From: Deltaproteobacteria bacterium
GTDB taxonomy: Bacteria > Myxococcota_A > UBA9160 > JAFDET01
Reading direction: 5' to 3'
Assembly: GCA_019310195.1 (NCBI GenBank)
Contig: JAFDET010000198.1
Coordinates: forward strand, 1-15,765
DNA length: 15,765 nt
Below, one piece after another: positions 1 through 6,269 of the stretch. Under the pieces are notes generated by a model. It was not told where the DNA came from and ran no database searches. It was given only the letters and a program-made list of their open reading frames with translations. The position numbers and the translations under genes were made by a program. Numbering within the stretch: position 1 is the first letter of the stretch; each line of letters starts with the position of its first letter.

Positions 1-98
1 CCGAGACAGGCATCCTGGGTGACGTGGCTGAGGGCGCTTGCGGGCGAGGAAAACACGAACACGAGCCCGACTACGGACAGGAGGATCTTGGCGATCAT
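1..98 (-). CDS. Secreted protein, N-terminal part only (signal peptide)
   Basis: The minus strand opens with ATG at 98-96 after a strong ribosome binding site (GAAGGAG, 11-5 bases upstream). The frame stays open to the window edge, so about 32 codons are visible. The translation begins MIAKILLSVVGLVF and continues as a classical Sec signal peptide: one Lys, a hydrophobic core, then a small-residue cleavage site ASA before LSHV at about residue 22. The mature part starts LSHVTQDAC, too little to name a family. It diverges from the SnoaL-like gene at 419. Its own promoter should lie in 99-200, but I see no convincing boxes there. Export is well supported; the function is unknown. Confidence 0.72.
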   Translation of the reverse strand, partial: MIAKILLSVVGLVFVFSSPASALSHVTQDACL

Positions 99-418
99 CT
101 CGACTCCTTCGAGGACGGAGGCCCGTGCCTTGGAGCGAGCAACGCGGGCAACCGCCGGTGAGGATTCGGGATGAAGACGGCCCGCCCGAGCGGACGCGGG
201 GATCCCCATCCCAGCGGTCACCTCAAAGCAAGAAACATTCCGTAGGGAACGACGGGCACACAACCCACCGGATCCGCGAAGAGATTGCCCGAGGCGGTTG
301 ATGCGCACGGCGGCAGCGACGGAACGGAGCTTCCGCGACGGTGGAAAGGGTTTTCCCCACGCCGTGCCGCGTTGCATCATCCGCGTCGTGGACACGTGGT
401 AGCGTTGAGAGAACGCCG
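99..418. other. Divergent intergenic region
   Basis: These 320 bases separate the minus-strand secreted-protein gene from the plus-strand SnoaL-like gene. Open frames across it have no recognisable protein content or start signals and look like GC-rich chance ORFs. Apart from the ribosome binding site of the leftward gene (about 103-109) and a promoter-like box at 397-405, I see no hairpin, repeat or RNA gene. Confidence 0.5.
397..405 (+). promoter_or_regulatory. Candidate extended -10 box of the SnoaL-like gene
   Basis: TGGTAGCGT ends 13 bases before the ATG at 419, giving a very short predicted leader. It matches a motif (TG-TANSST type) that recurs before other genes here: 2462, 5231, 9856, and on the minus strand at 5182-5177 and 13948-13943. 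No good -35 hexamer lies at 16-18 bases. Confidence 0.3.
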
Positions 419-754
419 ATGGACCTTACGCCGGTTGGAGTCGTGAGCGAGTACTTCGCTCGGGTGCGCGCCCGGGACCTCGGGGTCGTGGACCTCTTCC
501 TCGAGGACGCTCGCCTGGTCGGCCTTGGCGCAGTCCGGCAGGGCCGGCCCGCCATCCTGGAGTTCTACCGGGGCATCATCGAGCGCGCGGGGCCCTCGCC
601 GCGGATCGTCGGCGACCTGCTGGCGTCCGGCACACGCGTGGCCGCGGAGATCCAGATCGAGCTGACGGGCGGAGCCACGGTCCACGCCCTGGACCTCTTC
701 GAAGTCGAGGACGGCCGCATCCGCTGCCTCACCTACTTCCTCACCTCTCAGTAG
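419..754 (+). CDS. SnoaL-like / NTF2-fold protein
   Basis: This 111-residue protein has the layout of a single SnoaL-like (NTF2 superfamily) domain. An N-terminal helix (VVSEYFARVRARDL) is followed by the typical VDLFLEDARLVGLG segment. Then comes GRPAILEFYRGII, equivalent to the family's G-x-x-A-I-x-x-F/Y motif, and a C-terminal beta stretch ending DLFEVEDGRIRCLTYF. The family covers ketosteroid isomerase-like enzymes, polyketide cyclases and many uncharacterised small-molecule-binding proteins, so the substrate is not predictable. I chose ATG 419 rather than the upstream in-frame start at 341 because the domain begins there and the extra 26 residues are low-complexity Arg/Ser sequence. It is the first gene of a plus-strand run and is followed after 40 bases by an exported VOC protein. 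Confidence 0.75.
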   Translation: MDLTPVGVVSEYFARVRARDLGVVDLFLEDARLVGLGAVRQGRPAILEFYRGIIERAGPSPRIVGDLLASGTRVAAEIQIELTGGATVHALDLFEVEDGRIRCLTYFLTSQ

Positions 755-794
755 GCGATTCCCGGCGCCCAGGCGGCGCTACGGAGATTCCGTC

Positions 795-1259
795 ATGCGA
801 GTGTCCCACGCGATCGTTCTCGGCCTGGCCTTGGCTGTGGGGACGCTCGGCGCCGCGCCCGGCAGCTCCCCGACGATCCGCGAGTCGAAGTTCGAGCTGT
901 TCGTCACGGACGCAGCGAAATCGGCTCGCTTCTACACAACCCTGGGCTTCGTCATCGAGCACCGGAAGCCCGACGGCTACACCACGCTCAGGAGCGGCTC
1001 GACGGTCGTGGCGCTCTCGCCCGTTTCCTCGTGGCTCCCGCTGCGCTGGCTGGGATTCCTGCGCCATCCGCCGATCGGGACGGAGATCGTCTTCTACTCG
1101 ACCCACCTGGAGGAGCTCCGCTCCGCGCTGGACGCCGCTGGGTACGCGCCCGGGGAGATCACCCTCCAGTCCTGGGGAGACCGGGACTTCCGGGTAACGG
1201 ACTACGACGGCTACTACATCCGCGTCAGCGAAGGTCACGCGGTCCCTCTAGCGAAGTAG
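795..1259 (+). CDS. Exported VOC (glyoxalase-fold) protein
   Basis: A 154-residue vicinal-oxygen-chelate fold protein. Residues 6-21 (AIVLGLALAVGTLGAA) form a signal peptide or anchor, unusual for this mostly cytoplasmic family. VOC hallmarks follow: ESKFELFVTDAAKSARFYTTLGF at about 30-52, where paired VOC genes read H-x-x-L-x-V-x-D-x-x-x-S-x-x-F-Y, and a C-terminal DYDGYYIRVSE equivalent to DPDGYxxELxE. The first metal-ligand position, normally His, is Lys32, so metal binding may be lost or rearranged. A GGAG ribosome binding site lies about nine bases before the ATG. It sits between the SnoaL-like gene and a degraded GFA gene. Possible roles are periplasmic binding of a small ligand or a non-enzymatic VOC; the substrate is unknown. 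Confidence 0.72.
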   Translation: MRVSHAIVLGLALAVGTLGAAPGSSPTIRESKFELFVTDAAKSARFYTTLGFVIEHRKPDGYTTLRSGSTVVALSPVSSWLPLRWLGFLRHPPIGTEIVFYSTHLEELRSALDAAGYAPGEITLQSWGDRDFRVTDYDGYYIRVSEGHAVPLAK

Positions 1260-1280
1260 CGCGCCATGCGAGGAGGCACC

Positions 1281-1556
1281 ATGGGAGTCACGATCGGCCC
1301 GCTTCACTGCTGCTGCACGCCGTGTCAACGCGCCAGCGGCGGCTTCTGCCCGACCTGCGGCAGCCCCGTGAGTTCGCGCTGCTACGCTCAACGATCCGAG
1401 GCGATTCGTTCCCGAGAGGGTCGTATGGGGATCGGAGCGGAAATCCTGGGATCACCTCGACCCGAGTCTCGGGTAGCGCTTCCGGGAAGCGCTACCGACA
1501 GCCCGCGGCAGCGGAGCCGCCACATCGGCAGCCGGCGAGGCACGATCCAAGCATGA
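1281..1556 (+). pseudogene. Gutted GFA/CENP-V-type zinc protein gene (remnant)
   Basis: A perfect ribosome binding site (AGGAGG, 1271-1276) precedes ATG 1281, but the 91-residue frame makes sense only for about 34 residues (to 1382). These read HCCCTPCQRASGG immediately followed by FCPTCGSP. In GFA (glutathione-dependent formaldehyde-activating, CENP-V-like) enzymes, a C-x-C-x-x-C-R/Q-x-x-S-G block and an F-C-x-x-C-G-S/T-P block are both zinc sites, separated by about 30 residues. Here they are fused, and the usual N-terminal CLCGAV block is absent. Downstream codons run through hairpin DNA and end in the TGA overlapping the next ATG. I read this as a decayed gene with its middle deleted. The alternative is a genuine short Cys-rich peptide (seven Cys in 34 residues) that uses the strong start signal. 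Confidence 0.45.
1461..1520. repeat. Cluster of three adjacent inverted repeats
   Basis: Three hairpins lie back to back between the GFA remnant and the VOC gene. The first is CCCGAG/CTCGGG around one base (1461-1473). The second is a perfect 12-bp arm pair, GGTAGCGCTTCC (1472-1483) and its complement (1485-1496), around a single base. The third is GCGGC/GCCGC with a six-base loop (1505-1520). The first two share bases 1472-1473 and so could be alternative structures. No T-run follows, so a classic intrinsic terminator is unlikely. A REP-like palindromic unit, an mRNA-processing or protecting structure, or a dimeric operator is possible. Confidence 0.6.
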
Positions 1557-2002
1557 TTCGAGGGGCCCCGAGCCACGTCGACCTGACCGTAACCGACCTG
1601 TCGCGATCGGTCCGATTCTACGATCAGGTGCTCGACGAGCTGGGCTACAAGCGACTTCCCGAAGCCGGTGCCGGAGCGCCCTGCTGGGGCGTTGCGGATG
1701 CAGACGGCGGCGTCTTCAGCATCGCACTGCAGCTGGCCAGGCAGGGCAGCGCCGCCGAGCCCCACGACCGCTACGCGCCGGGGCTCCATCACCTGGCGTT
1801 CCACGCCGACAGCCGCGCCGATGTCGACGGTTTCCATCAGTTCCTGCAGGACATGGAGGCGGCGATCCTGGACGCGCCGGCCGCGTACGATTACACCGCC
1901 GGCTACTACGCGGTGTTCTTTGCCGACCCCGACGGCCTCAAGCTCGAGGTGGTGCATGAACCGGTGCTCCGGGGTCGGTCCGGTCCCATCCAGGGGGCGT
2001 GA
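1553..2002 (+). CDS. VOC family protein (glyoxalase / ring-cleavage dioxygenase fold)
   Basis: A 149-residue VOC protein with a complete-looking metal site. SHVDLTVTDLSRSVRFYDQVL gives ligand His8, GLHHLAFHAD gives His80, and FFADPDGLKLEVVHEP gives Glu132. This pattern is shared by glyoxalase I, fosfomycin-resistance and extradiol dioxygenase relatives; the usual active unit pairs two such beta-alpha-beta-beta-beta modules. ATG 1553 overlaps the TGA of the preceding remnant frame (ATGA). A much longer upstream extension of the same frame is non-coding in character. The stop codon abuts the ATG of the following membrane-protein gene, so the two are probably co-translated. The substrate cannot be read from the sequence. 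Confidence 0.85.
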   Translation: MIRGAPSHVDLTVTDLSRSVRFYDQVLDELGYKRLPEAGAGAPCWGVADADGGVFSIALQLARQGSAAEPHDRYAPGLHHLAFHADSRADVDGFHQFLQDMEAAILDAPAAYDYTAGYYAVFFADPDGLKLEVVHEPVLRGRSGPIQGA

Positions 2003-2416
2003 ATGTCTCTGCTGGAATCCGGCCAGGTGACGGCTCGTCATCGGTGGATGACTGCACTGGCTGTGGTCTGCCTGCTCGCGCTCCTCATCAACGTCGCACG
2101 CGACCTCCTTCTTCCGGAGATGCGCGGGGTGGAGGTCTGGCTTGGATTCGAAGTGCGTGGTTGGCTCGCTTTCCTGACGGCCCCACTCCACTGGGCGATC
2201 TTCGGGTTGGGCGCGTGGGGCTTCTGGAGCCAGCGTCCGTGGGCCCTGCCCGCGGCGGCCGCCTATGCCTTCTACGTCGCCTTGAGCCACCTCCTCTGGA
2301 GCGAGCTGAGCCCGAACGGTCGGGGTTGGCCGATCGGACTCGCCCAGGCCGCGGCCATCTCTGCATTCGGCCTGATCCTGCTCCGCATGCGCCGCAAGCC
2401 GGCGCGCGTCGGCTGA
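2003..2416 (+). CDS. Small integral membrane protein, unknown function
   Basis: A 137-residue protein with about four hydrophobic segments: residues 15-37 (MTALAVVCLLALLINVA), 53-75 (LAFLTAPLHWAIFGLGAWGF), 81-99 (AAAAYAFYVALSHLLW) and 109-127 (GLAQAAAISAFGLILL). It ends in a basic tail (RMRRKPARVG) that should face the cytoplasm. The ATG follows the VOC stop codon with no gap, implying translational coupling and perhaps a shared role. Aromatic residues (HW, FW, LLW) sit at predicted membrane interfaces. I recognise no family. Coding status is supported by the coherent membrane topology and the operon position. Confidence 0.68.
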   Translation: MSLLESGQVTARHRWMTALAVVCLLALLINVARDLLLPEMRGVEVWLGFEVRGWLAFLTAPLHWAIFGLGAWGFWSQRPWALPAAAAYAFYVALSHLLWSELSPNGRGWPIGLAQAAAISAFGLILLRMRRKPARVG

Positions 2417-2461
2417 CGCGTCGTTGCAACAGGGCCGGCCTGGCCGCACCGATTCGCGCCC

Positions 2462-2470
2462 TGGTACCGT
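2462..2470 (+). promoter_or_regulatory. Candidate extended -10 box of the GFA gene
   Basis: TGGTACCGT lies 26 bases upstream of the GFA start at 2496, leaving a short leader that holds a GGAGG ribosome binding site at 2484-2488. It has the same TANSST form as the other candidate boxes here. A TTGCAA at 2424-2429 is too far away to be its -35. Confidence 0.3.
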
Positions 2471-2495
2471 GGGGGTCAACCCTGGAGGCAAAGCC

Positions 2496-2768
2496 ATGAC
2501 GCGAGGAACGTGCCTGTGTGGCGCGGTGGAGTTCGAGATCAGCGGACAAACTACCGAGATCGGCATGTGTCACTGCTCCACGTGCCGGAAGGTCTCCGGC
2601 GTCGCGTCGAACGCCACCCTCATGGTCAGCCGGGAGAACCTCGAATGGATCTCCAGAGAGCACGACCTCTTGAAGCTTGCCTTTCCGGACGGCTGGGGGC
2701 GTGGCGCTGCTCCGCATGCGGATCGCCGGCACCCCAGCTCCGCGACGGCTTCGGAAGCCCAAAGCTGA
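2496..2768 (+). pseudogene. GFA-family enzyme gene, frameshifted and C-terminally truncated
   Basis: ATG 2496 has a clean GGAGG site seven bases upstream and encodes MTRGTCLCGAVEFEISG, then MCHCSTCRKVSG. These are the two N-terminal zinc-binding blocks of the GFA/CENP-V-like carbon-sulfur lyase family. The frame keeps family character to FPDGWGRG (about 2703), then turns to nonsense and stops at 2768. The missing third block, WRCSACGSPAPQLRDG, is present in the +2 frame at about 2702-2749, so a single base was lost, most likely in the G-run 2694-2698. Even after correction, the usual last 40 or so residues are absent, and the corrected frame runs without a stop into the glycosyltransferase. 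It is either a true pseudogene or a homopolymer error plus a deletion. Confidence 0.72.
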
Positions 2769-2785
2769 ACCAGGCGTCGGGCGGC

Positions 2786-3979
2786 GTGCGCATCCTCTTC
2801 ACGTTCGTGGGCGGCCAGGGCCACTTCGACCCACTCGTTCCCATCGCCCGCGCGGCCGAGGGAGCGGGCCACAGCGTCGCCTTCGGATGCGCCCCGTCCA
2901 TGCGGTCGATGGTCGAAGCGGCGGACTTCGCCGCCTTCGCCCTGGGCACGGAGGCAAGCAGCCCACGCGAGCGGCTTTCGCTCCGTCCGGCAGACCGCGA
3001 GCGGGAGAGCCGGGACCTTCGGGAGCGGTTTGCCCGTCGCGCCGCCCGATACCGGGCACCGCTCACCATGGCACTTTGCACGGAGTGGAAGCCGGACGCC
3101 CTCGTGTGCGACGAGACGAACTTCGGCGCCGTCGTTGCGGCCGAGCGGCTCGGACTGCCGTTCGCGACGGTGCTCATCACGGCAAGCGGATCCTTCGTGC
3201 GTGCCGACGTGGTCGGCGAGCCGCTCAACGAGCTGCGCGCCGAACACAGCCTGCCTCCGGACCCCGAGCTCGAGATGCTGAGTCGCTACCTGGTGCTGTC
3301 GCCCTTCCCGCCCAGTCTCCGCGACCCGGCGAACCCACTGCCGGCGACAGCCCACCCGTTCCGCCTCTGGCAGCCCGGTTCGGCGGACGACTCCGCCCCG
3401 CCGTGGCGGCTTGGGCTGCCGGGGAAGCCGACCGTCTACTTCACGCTTGGAACCATCTTCAACACGGAGTCCGGCGACCTGCTCGCCCGCGTGATCATCG
3501 GATTGCGAGAGCTACCCGTGAACCTGGTCGTCACGGTGGGACGCAACATCGATCCGAAGGAGCTCGGCCCGCAGCCCGCCCACGTGCACGTCGCGCAGTT
3601 CATTCCGCAGGCGTCGGTGCTGCCGCACTGCGACCTGGTCGTCTCGCACGGAGGATCCGGGAGCGTGCTCGGCGCGTTGGCCCACGGCCTGCCTTCGGTA
3701 CTGATCCCGCTCGGAGCCGATCAACCCCTGAATGCGGCGCGCTGCGCGGACCTCGGAGTCGCAGAGGTGCTCGACGCAATGCAGGCCATGCCGGAGCGCG
3801 TTCGTGCGGCCGCATCGATGGTCCTCGATAACGCCACCTATAAGCAGAATGCCGAGCGTCTCCGCGATGAGATCGCGGCCCTGCCCGAGCCCACCCATGC
3901 CGTCGGCCTGCTGGAGAGACTCTGCGGAGCATCTGGCGCTGGCACCGCTCCCGACCCGCTCCACAGAGGCGGCAGGTGA
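2786..3979 (+). CDS. GT1-family glycosyltransferase (UDP-glycosyltransferase / MGT-like)
   Basis: A 397-residue GT-B fold glycosyltransferase of normal family length. The N-terminus, RILFTFVGGQGHFDPLVPIARA, carries the GGxGH motif with the catalytic-type His13. The C-terminal half has the nucleotide-sugar signature at about residues 271-320: QFIPQASVLPHCDLVVSHGG, then GSVLGALAHGLPSVLIPLGA, then DQPLNAARC. Such enzymes move a sugar from an NDP donor to lipids, polyketides or other small hydrophobic acceptors. The GTG start at 2786 fits the beta-1 strand. There is no clear ribosome binding site, and the frame is open further upstream into GFA C-terminal codons, so a fused product is conceivable. 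A single TGA separates it from the in-frame membrane protein that follows. The acceptor is unknown; neighbours suggest a small organic molecule or a membrane lipid. Confidence 0.88.
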   Translation: MRILFTFVGGQGHFDPLVPIARAAEGAGHSVAFGCAPSMRSMVEAADFAAFALGTEASSPRERLSLRPADRERESRDLRERFARRAARYRAPLTMALCTEWKPDALVCDETNFGAVVAAERLGLPFATVLITASGSFVRADVVGEPLNELRAEHSLPPDPELEMLSRYLVLSPFPPSLRDPANPLPATAHPFRLWQPGSADDSAPPWRLGLPGKPTVYFTLGTIFNTESGDLLARVIIGLRELPVNLVVTVGRNIDPKELGPQPAHVHVAQFIPQASVLPHCDLVVSHGGSGSVLGALAHGLPSVLIPLGADQPLNAARCADLGVAEVLDAMQAMPERVRAAASMVLDNATYKQNAERLRDEIAALPEPTHAVGLLERLCGASGAGTAPDPLHRGGR

Positions 3980-4048
3980 AGCGGGAGGCCACGAGCACGA
4001 GAGGAGTTCGAGATTCTCGAAGCACACTTCTTCACACTTGATCTCATC

Positions 4049-4573
4049 GTGGGCTTCTCGCTTCCCGTCTACGTCCACCTCCGGCACCGAGCCGGCCCTG
4101 AGGCGGCGATCATCATCCGGCTCTTCTGGCTCGGTGTTGTCATCGGCCTCGCATGGGAGGTCCCGCTCTTCGTCTCGGCGATCTCCGCGGAGAATCCGGT
4201 CGTCGGATTCCTCCGCGAGCCGCCGGTCCATCCCGTCGTCTTCATGGTCGCCCATGCCTTCTGGGACGGCGGCCTCTTCCTCCTCGGCCTCGCCCTGGTC
4301 GGAGCCGGTTGCGCCCGCCCCGTCCTGGTGCGCTTCCGTTGGGCGGAGCTTGCGGTCTTGGTCGCCTGGGGCCAGGCCTCCGCGCTCGCAGTCGAGGTCG
4401 TCAGCGTGCTCAACCGGGGCTGGTTCTACCACGCAGGGCACGCATGGAATCCCGTGCTCTTCCACGTGGAGGGACATCCCATCACCCTGCTGCCGCAGCT
4501 CATCTGGCTGGCGGCGCCGGTCGCGTACTACCTTTGCGCGCTGAGACTCACCCAGCGTGTGCCCGGTGCTTGA
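4049..4573 (+). CDS. Multi-pass membrane protein (same family as the gene at 8042)
   Basis: From GTG 4049 this gives 174 residues with about five hydrophobic segments. GTG 4049 lacks a ribosome binding site and would cut the first membrane helix. The upstream in-frame codons, ILEAHFFTLDLIVGFSLPVY, read as real protein. AGGAG at 4002-4006 sits six bases before ATT 4013, so translation may begin at ATT, a rare but known start codon. No ATG, GTG or TTG exists in frame between the glycosyltransferase TGA (3977-3979) and 4049. Matching blocks are shared with the protein at 8042: W-E near helix 2, D-G/A-G-x3-LG, GQ-x-VE, and WNPVLF-x6-ITL-x2-Q-x2-W. I do not recognise the family; coupling to the glycosyltransferase hints at a lipid- or glycan-related role. 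Confidence 0.75.
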   Translation: MGFSLPVYVHLRHRAGPEAAIIIRLFWLGVVIGLAWEVPLFVSAISAENPVVGFLREPPVHPVVFMVAHAFWDGGLFLLGLALVGAGCARPVLVRFRWAELAVLVAWGQASALAVEVVSVLNRGWFYHAGHAWNPVLFHVEGHPITLLPQLIWLAAPVAYYLCALRLTQRVPGA

Positions 4574-4678
4574 CGTGAAGCGCGCAGGCGAGATCCTCGA
4601 ACTCGCAATCGGGGGTGCTCTTTCGCCTGGAACCGTGCGCGCCCGAGCGCGGATGCCTCGGCTCGGCCTGCGCGCCGA

Positions 4679-5170
4679 TCAGCGGCGCACCAGGCGGCGC
4701 CAGCCCTCCGCGAGGCGGCCCGAGCGGTGCTCCTCTCCCAGCGCCTCGGTGAGACAGCAGTACTCGAGCTGAACGAAGTTCGGGTCGCGGAAGTAGATCG
4801 ACTGGCACCAGCCATGGTCCACGATGCCGCGAACCTCCACTCCCTTGGACTCGAGCTCGGCCTGCTTGCCGGCCAGCTCGGCGGGATCCGCGACGCGGAA
4901 CGCGAAGTGGTACATGCCCCCGGAGATCCCCAGCCCGCGGTTGATGCCCGCGTCGAAGTCGGCGGCCACGCCGGGCACGTCGTTCGCCTCCATGAAGGCG
5001 AGCAGCTCACCCTGCCCCACATCGAAGAAGGCGTGGCGGATCGCGCCGCCGGCCTCCGGCTGGACCATCTCGCAGACAACCGCGGGAAAGCCCAGCACGC
5101 CCTCGTAGAACTCCAGCGTGCGCTCCATATCGTGGGTGGCGAGACCTACGTGGTGAAGTCCTCGGTTCAT
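4679..5170 (-). CDS. VOC family protein, dioxygenase-like
   Basis: This minus-strand gene encodes 163 residues. Two VOC half-modules are visible. LHHVGLATHDMERTLEFYEG gives ligand His7. Then GGMYHFAFRVADPAELAGKQ gives His88, and YFRDPNFVQLEYCCL gives Glu136. The His-His-Glu triad and the DPN-x-x-QLE signature are those of metal-dependent extradiol-dioxygenase and glyoxalase relatives, so it is probably an active metalloenzyme on a small organic substrate. It stands alone on this strand, convergent with the membrane-protein gene ending at 4573 and divergent from the hydrolase remnant at 5316. The GGGAGG just before ATG is too close to act as a normal ribosome binding site. A -10-like box at 5182-5177 would start transcription about at the ATG, so the gene may be leaderless. 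Confidence 0.87.
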   Translation of the reverse strand: MNRGLHHVGLATHDMERTLEFYEGVLGFPAVVCEMVQPEAGGAIRHAFFDVGQGELLAFMEANDVPGVAADFDAGINRGLGISGGMYHFAFRVADPAELAGKQAELESKGVEVRGIVDHGWCQSIYFRDPNFVQLEYCCLTEALGEEHRSGRLAEGWRRLVRR

Positions 5171-5176
5171 CCTCCC

Positions 5177-5185
5177 AGCTTACAC
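5177..5185 (-). promoter_or_regulatory. Candidate -10 box giving a leaderless VOC transcript
   Basis: Read on the minus strand this is GTGTAAGCT. Its last base lies seven positions before the A of the ATG at 5170, so transcription would begin at or next to the start codon. The hexamer TAAGCT fits the TANSST pattern of the other candidates. No -35 is evident. Confidence 0.33.
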
Positions 5186-5230
5186 CCGCCGCTGGCAGGC
5201 CGCCGAAGCTGGCCAGCCCGGCCCGGGCCC

Positions 5231-5239
5231 TGATAGGCT
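5231..5239 (+). promoter_or_regulatory. Candidate -10 box upstream of the hydrolase remnant
   Basis: TGATAGGCT has the same extended -10 form as the other candidates and points rightward toward the DAPG-hydrolase-like gene at 5316, with a leader of about 70 bases. With the minus-strand box at 5177-5185 it would make a compact divergent promoter pair. Confidence 0.3.
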
Positions 5240-5315
5240 GGGGGCCTGGCCTGGCGCCCGTCGGCGGCTCGGATCGGCCCAATCGCTGAGCGCCAGGTCG
5301 ATCCGGTGGGAAGAC

Positions 5316-5844
5316 ATGCAGTTCGAACAGCTTCCTGCGCTGCTTTCGCCCGAGAAGCTCGCCTACGCCAGCGGCGTCGAGCGCCTGGAGAACGGAGTTC
5401 TCCACGTGGCCGTCCTTACGCGGATGCCTGGGTCTCGCCCAGGATGATCGAGTGGTGGTTCGGCGAGTACATGCAGACGACCGAGCACTACAAGAGATGG
5501 CATCCGCGGGACCCCGTCTGGATGTCGTGGGAGGACAAACGGCCGGGCACCCATGTGGGCGCCCCGGCCTGCTCGAGCGTCCGATCGATCTGGGCCGCAT
5601 GGTCCACCTGGCCCTTCCGCGACCTTGGGGCTGCGAGCTCCATTCCCGCTTCTGGCTGGGCTACGTCCGGCCCCGGAACGGGTCTCGCGTGGTCGAAGCG
5701 ATCGGGAACTTCTCGCCGGTTCGCCGGAGCCTGGCTCGCATGACCGGGGGTCGCTCGCTGCTGGTCCATTGCCACGAAGAGATGACGACCCTCGCGGGCT
5801 TCCTGCCCGGCCTGTACGACGCAGAAGCGGCGCCCGCGGCATGA
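5316..5844 (+). pseudogene. DAPG/phloretin hydrolase (PhlG-type) gene, twice out of frame with an internal deletion
   Basis: Three frames must be joined to read one PhlG-like carbon-carbon bond hydrolase. Frame 1 from ATG 5316 gives MQFEQLPALLSPEKLAYASG and later LTRMPG, stopping by 5452. Frame 2 gives WVSPRMIEWWFGEYMQ, YKRWHPRDPVW and GTHVGA. Frame 3 (from about 5563) gives LLERPIDLGRMVHL, WGCELHSRFWLGYVRP and VHCHEEMTTLAGFLPGLY, ending in TGA at 5844. One added G in the GGG at 5430-5432 restores MPGVSPRMIEWW. Between GTHVGA and LLERPID, tens of family residues are missing. The C-terminal H-x-x-x-E zinc pair survives, but the expected D-H after WHPR reads D-P and the mid-domain Glu ligand region is gone, so activity is very unlikely. 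The family cleaves phloroglucinol-type aromatic ketones. Confidence 0.72.
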
Positions 5845-6236
5845 ACGGCGGCATGGTAGTCGTTGCGCTGCTTGCGCTCGTCGTGATCGCGGCCATCGCA
5901 ATCGGGCGAGCTCGGAAGAGCCGGCCCCTCGGCCCTTCGCGGCCCCTCGACCCAGCCGAAGTCGAACATCACCGAGATCGCAGAAGCCCAACTCCGGACA
6001 ACCCCGGCCTGGAATGGCGGATCCACCAGCTCGGGCATCGCAACGGCCTGCTCTTCACGGAGGTCGAGCCGACTCCGGACGAAGTCGGCTACCCGCGCTT
6101 CCAGTTCGTCTTCTCGGTTGCCGGGGCTTCGGAAGCCGACCACATCGCAACATACTGTCTCGACGGAGACACCTACACGCTGCTTTCCACCTCGCGCAAC
6201 GCGCCGAAGATGCCCCGCGTCCTCAGCCAGACCTGA
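5841..6236 (+). CDS. Membrane-anchored protein, unknown function
   Basis: A 131-residue protein whose ATG overlaps the TGA of the hydrolase remnant (ATGA). Residues 5-22 (MVVVALLALVVIAAIAIG) form one membrane anchor, followed by basic RARKSR, which favours an N-out, C-in orientation. A Pro-rich linker and a compact C-terminal domain come next, with WRIHQLGHRNGLLFTEVE, YPRFQFVFSVAGASEAD and ATYCLDGDTYTLLSTSRN. The C-terminal domain looks like an all-beta or mixed fold, but I cannot assign it. The last residues, PKMPRVLSQT, are polar. The following DUF1330 gene starts 33 bases later with its own ribosome binding site, so both probably belong to one transcript. Confidence 0.62.
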   Translation: MNGGMVVVALLALVVIAAIAIGRARKSRPLGPSRPLDPAEVEHHRDRRSPTPDNPGLEWRIHQLGHRNGLLFTEVEPTPDEVGYPRFQFVFSVAGASEADHIATYCLDGDTYTLLSTSRNAPKMPRVLSQT

Positions 6237-6269
6237 GACGGAACGCCGCACAGAAGAAGGAGATCATGG

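Noticed and set aside
38..555. Short open frames on both strands in the first divergent region
   Set aside because: Arg/Ser/Pro-rich, no ribosome binding sites and no recognisable motifs.
1031..1552. Upstream extension of the VOC frame at 1553, starting inside the preceding VOC gene
   Set aside because: The extension is Arg/Pro-rich shadow sequence, crosses a hairpin cluster, and the VOC domain begins precisely at ATG 1553.
2424..2429. TTGCAA as a -35 box for the GFA promoter
   Set aside because: It is 35 bases from the TACCGT box, twice the allowed spacing.
1388..2566. A 392-codon minus-strand frame over the VOC and membrane-protein genes
   Set aside because: Low-complexity composition, no start signals and complete overlap with two well-supported plus-strand genes.
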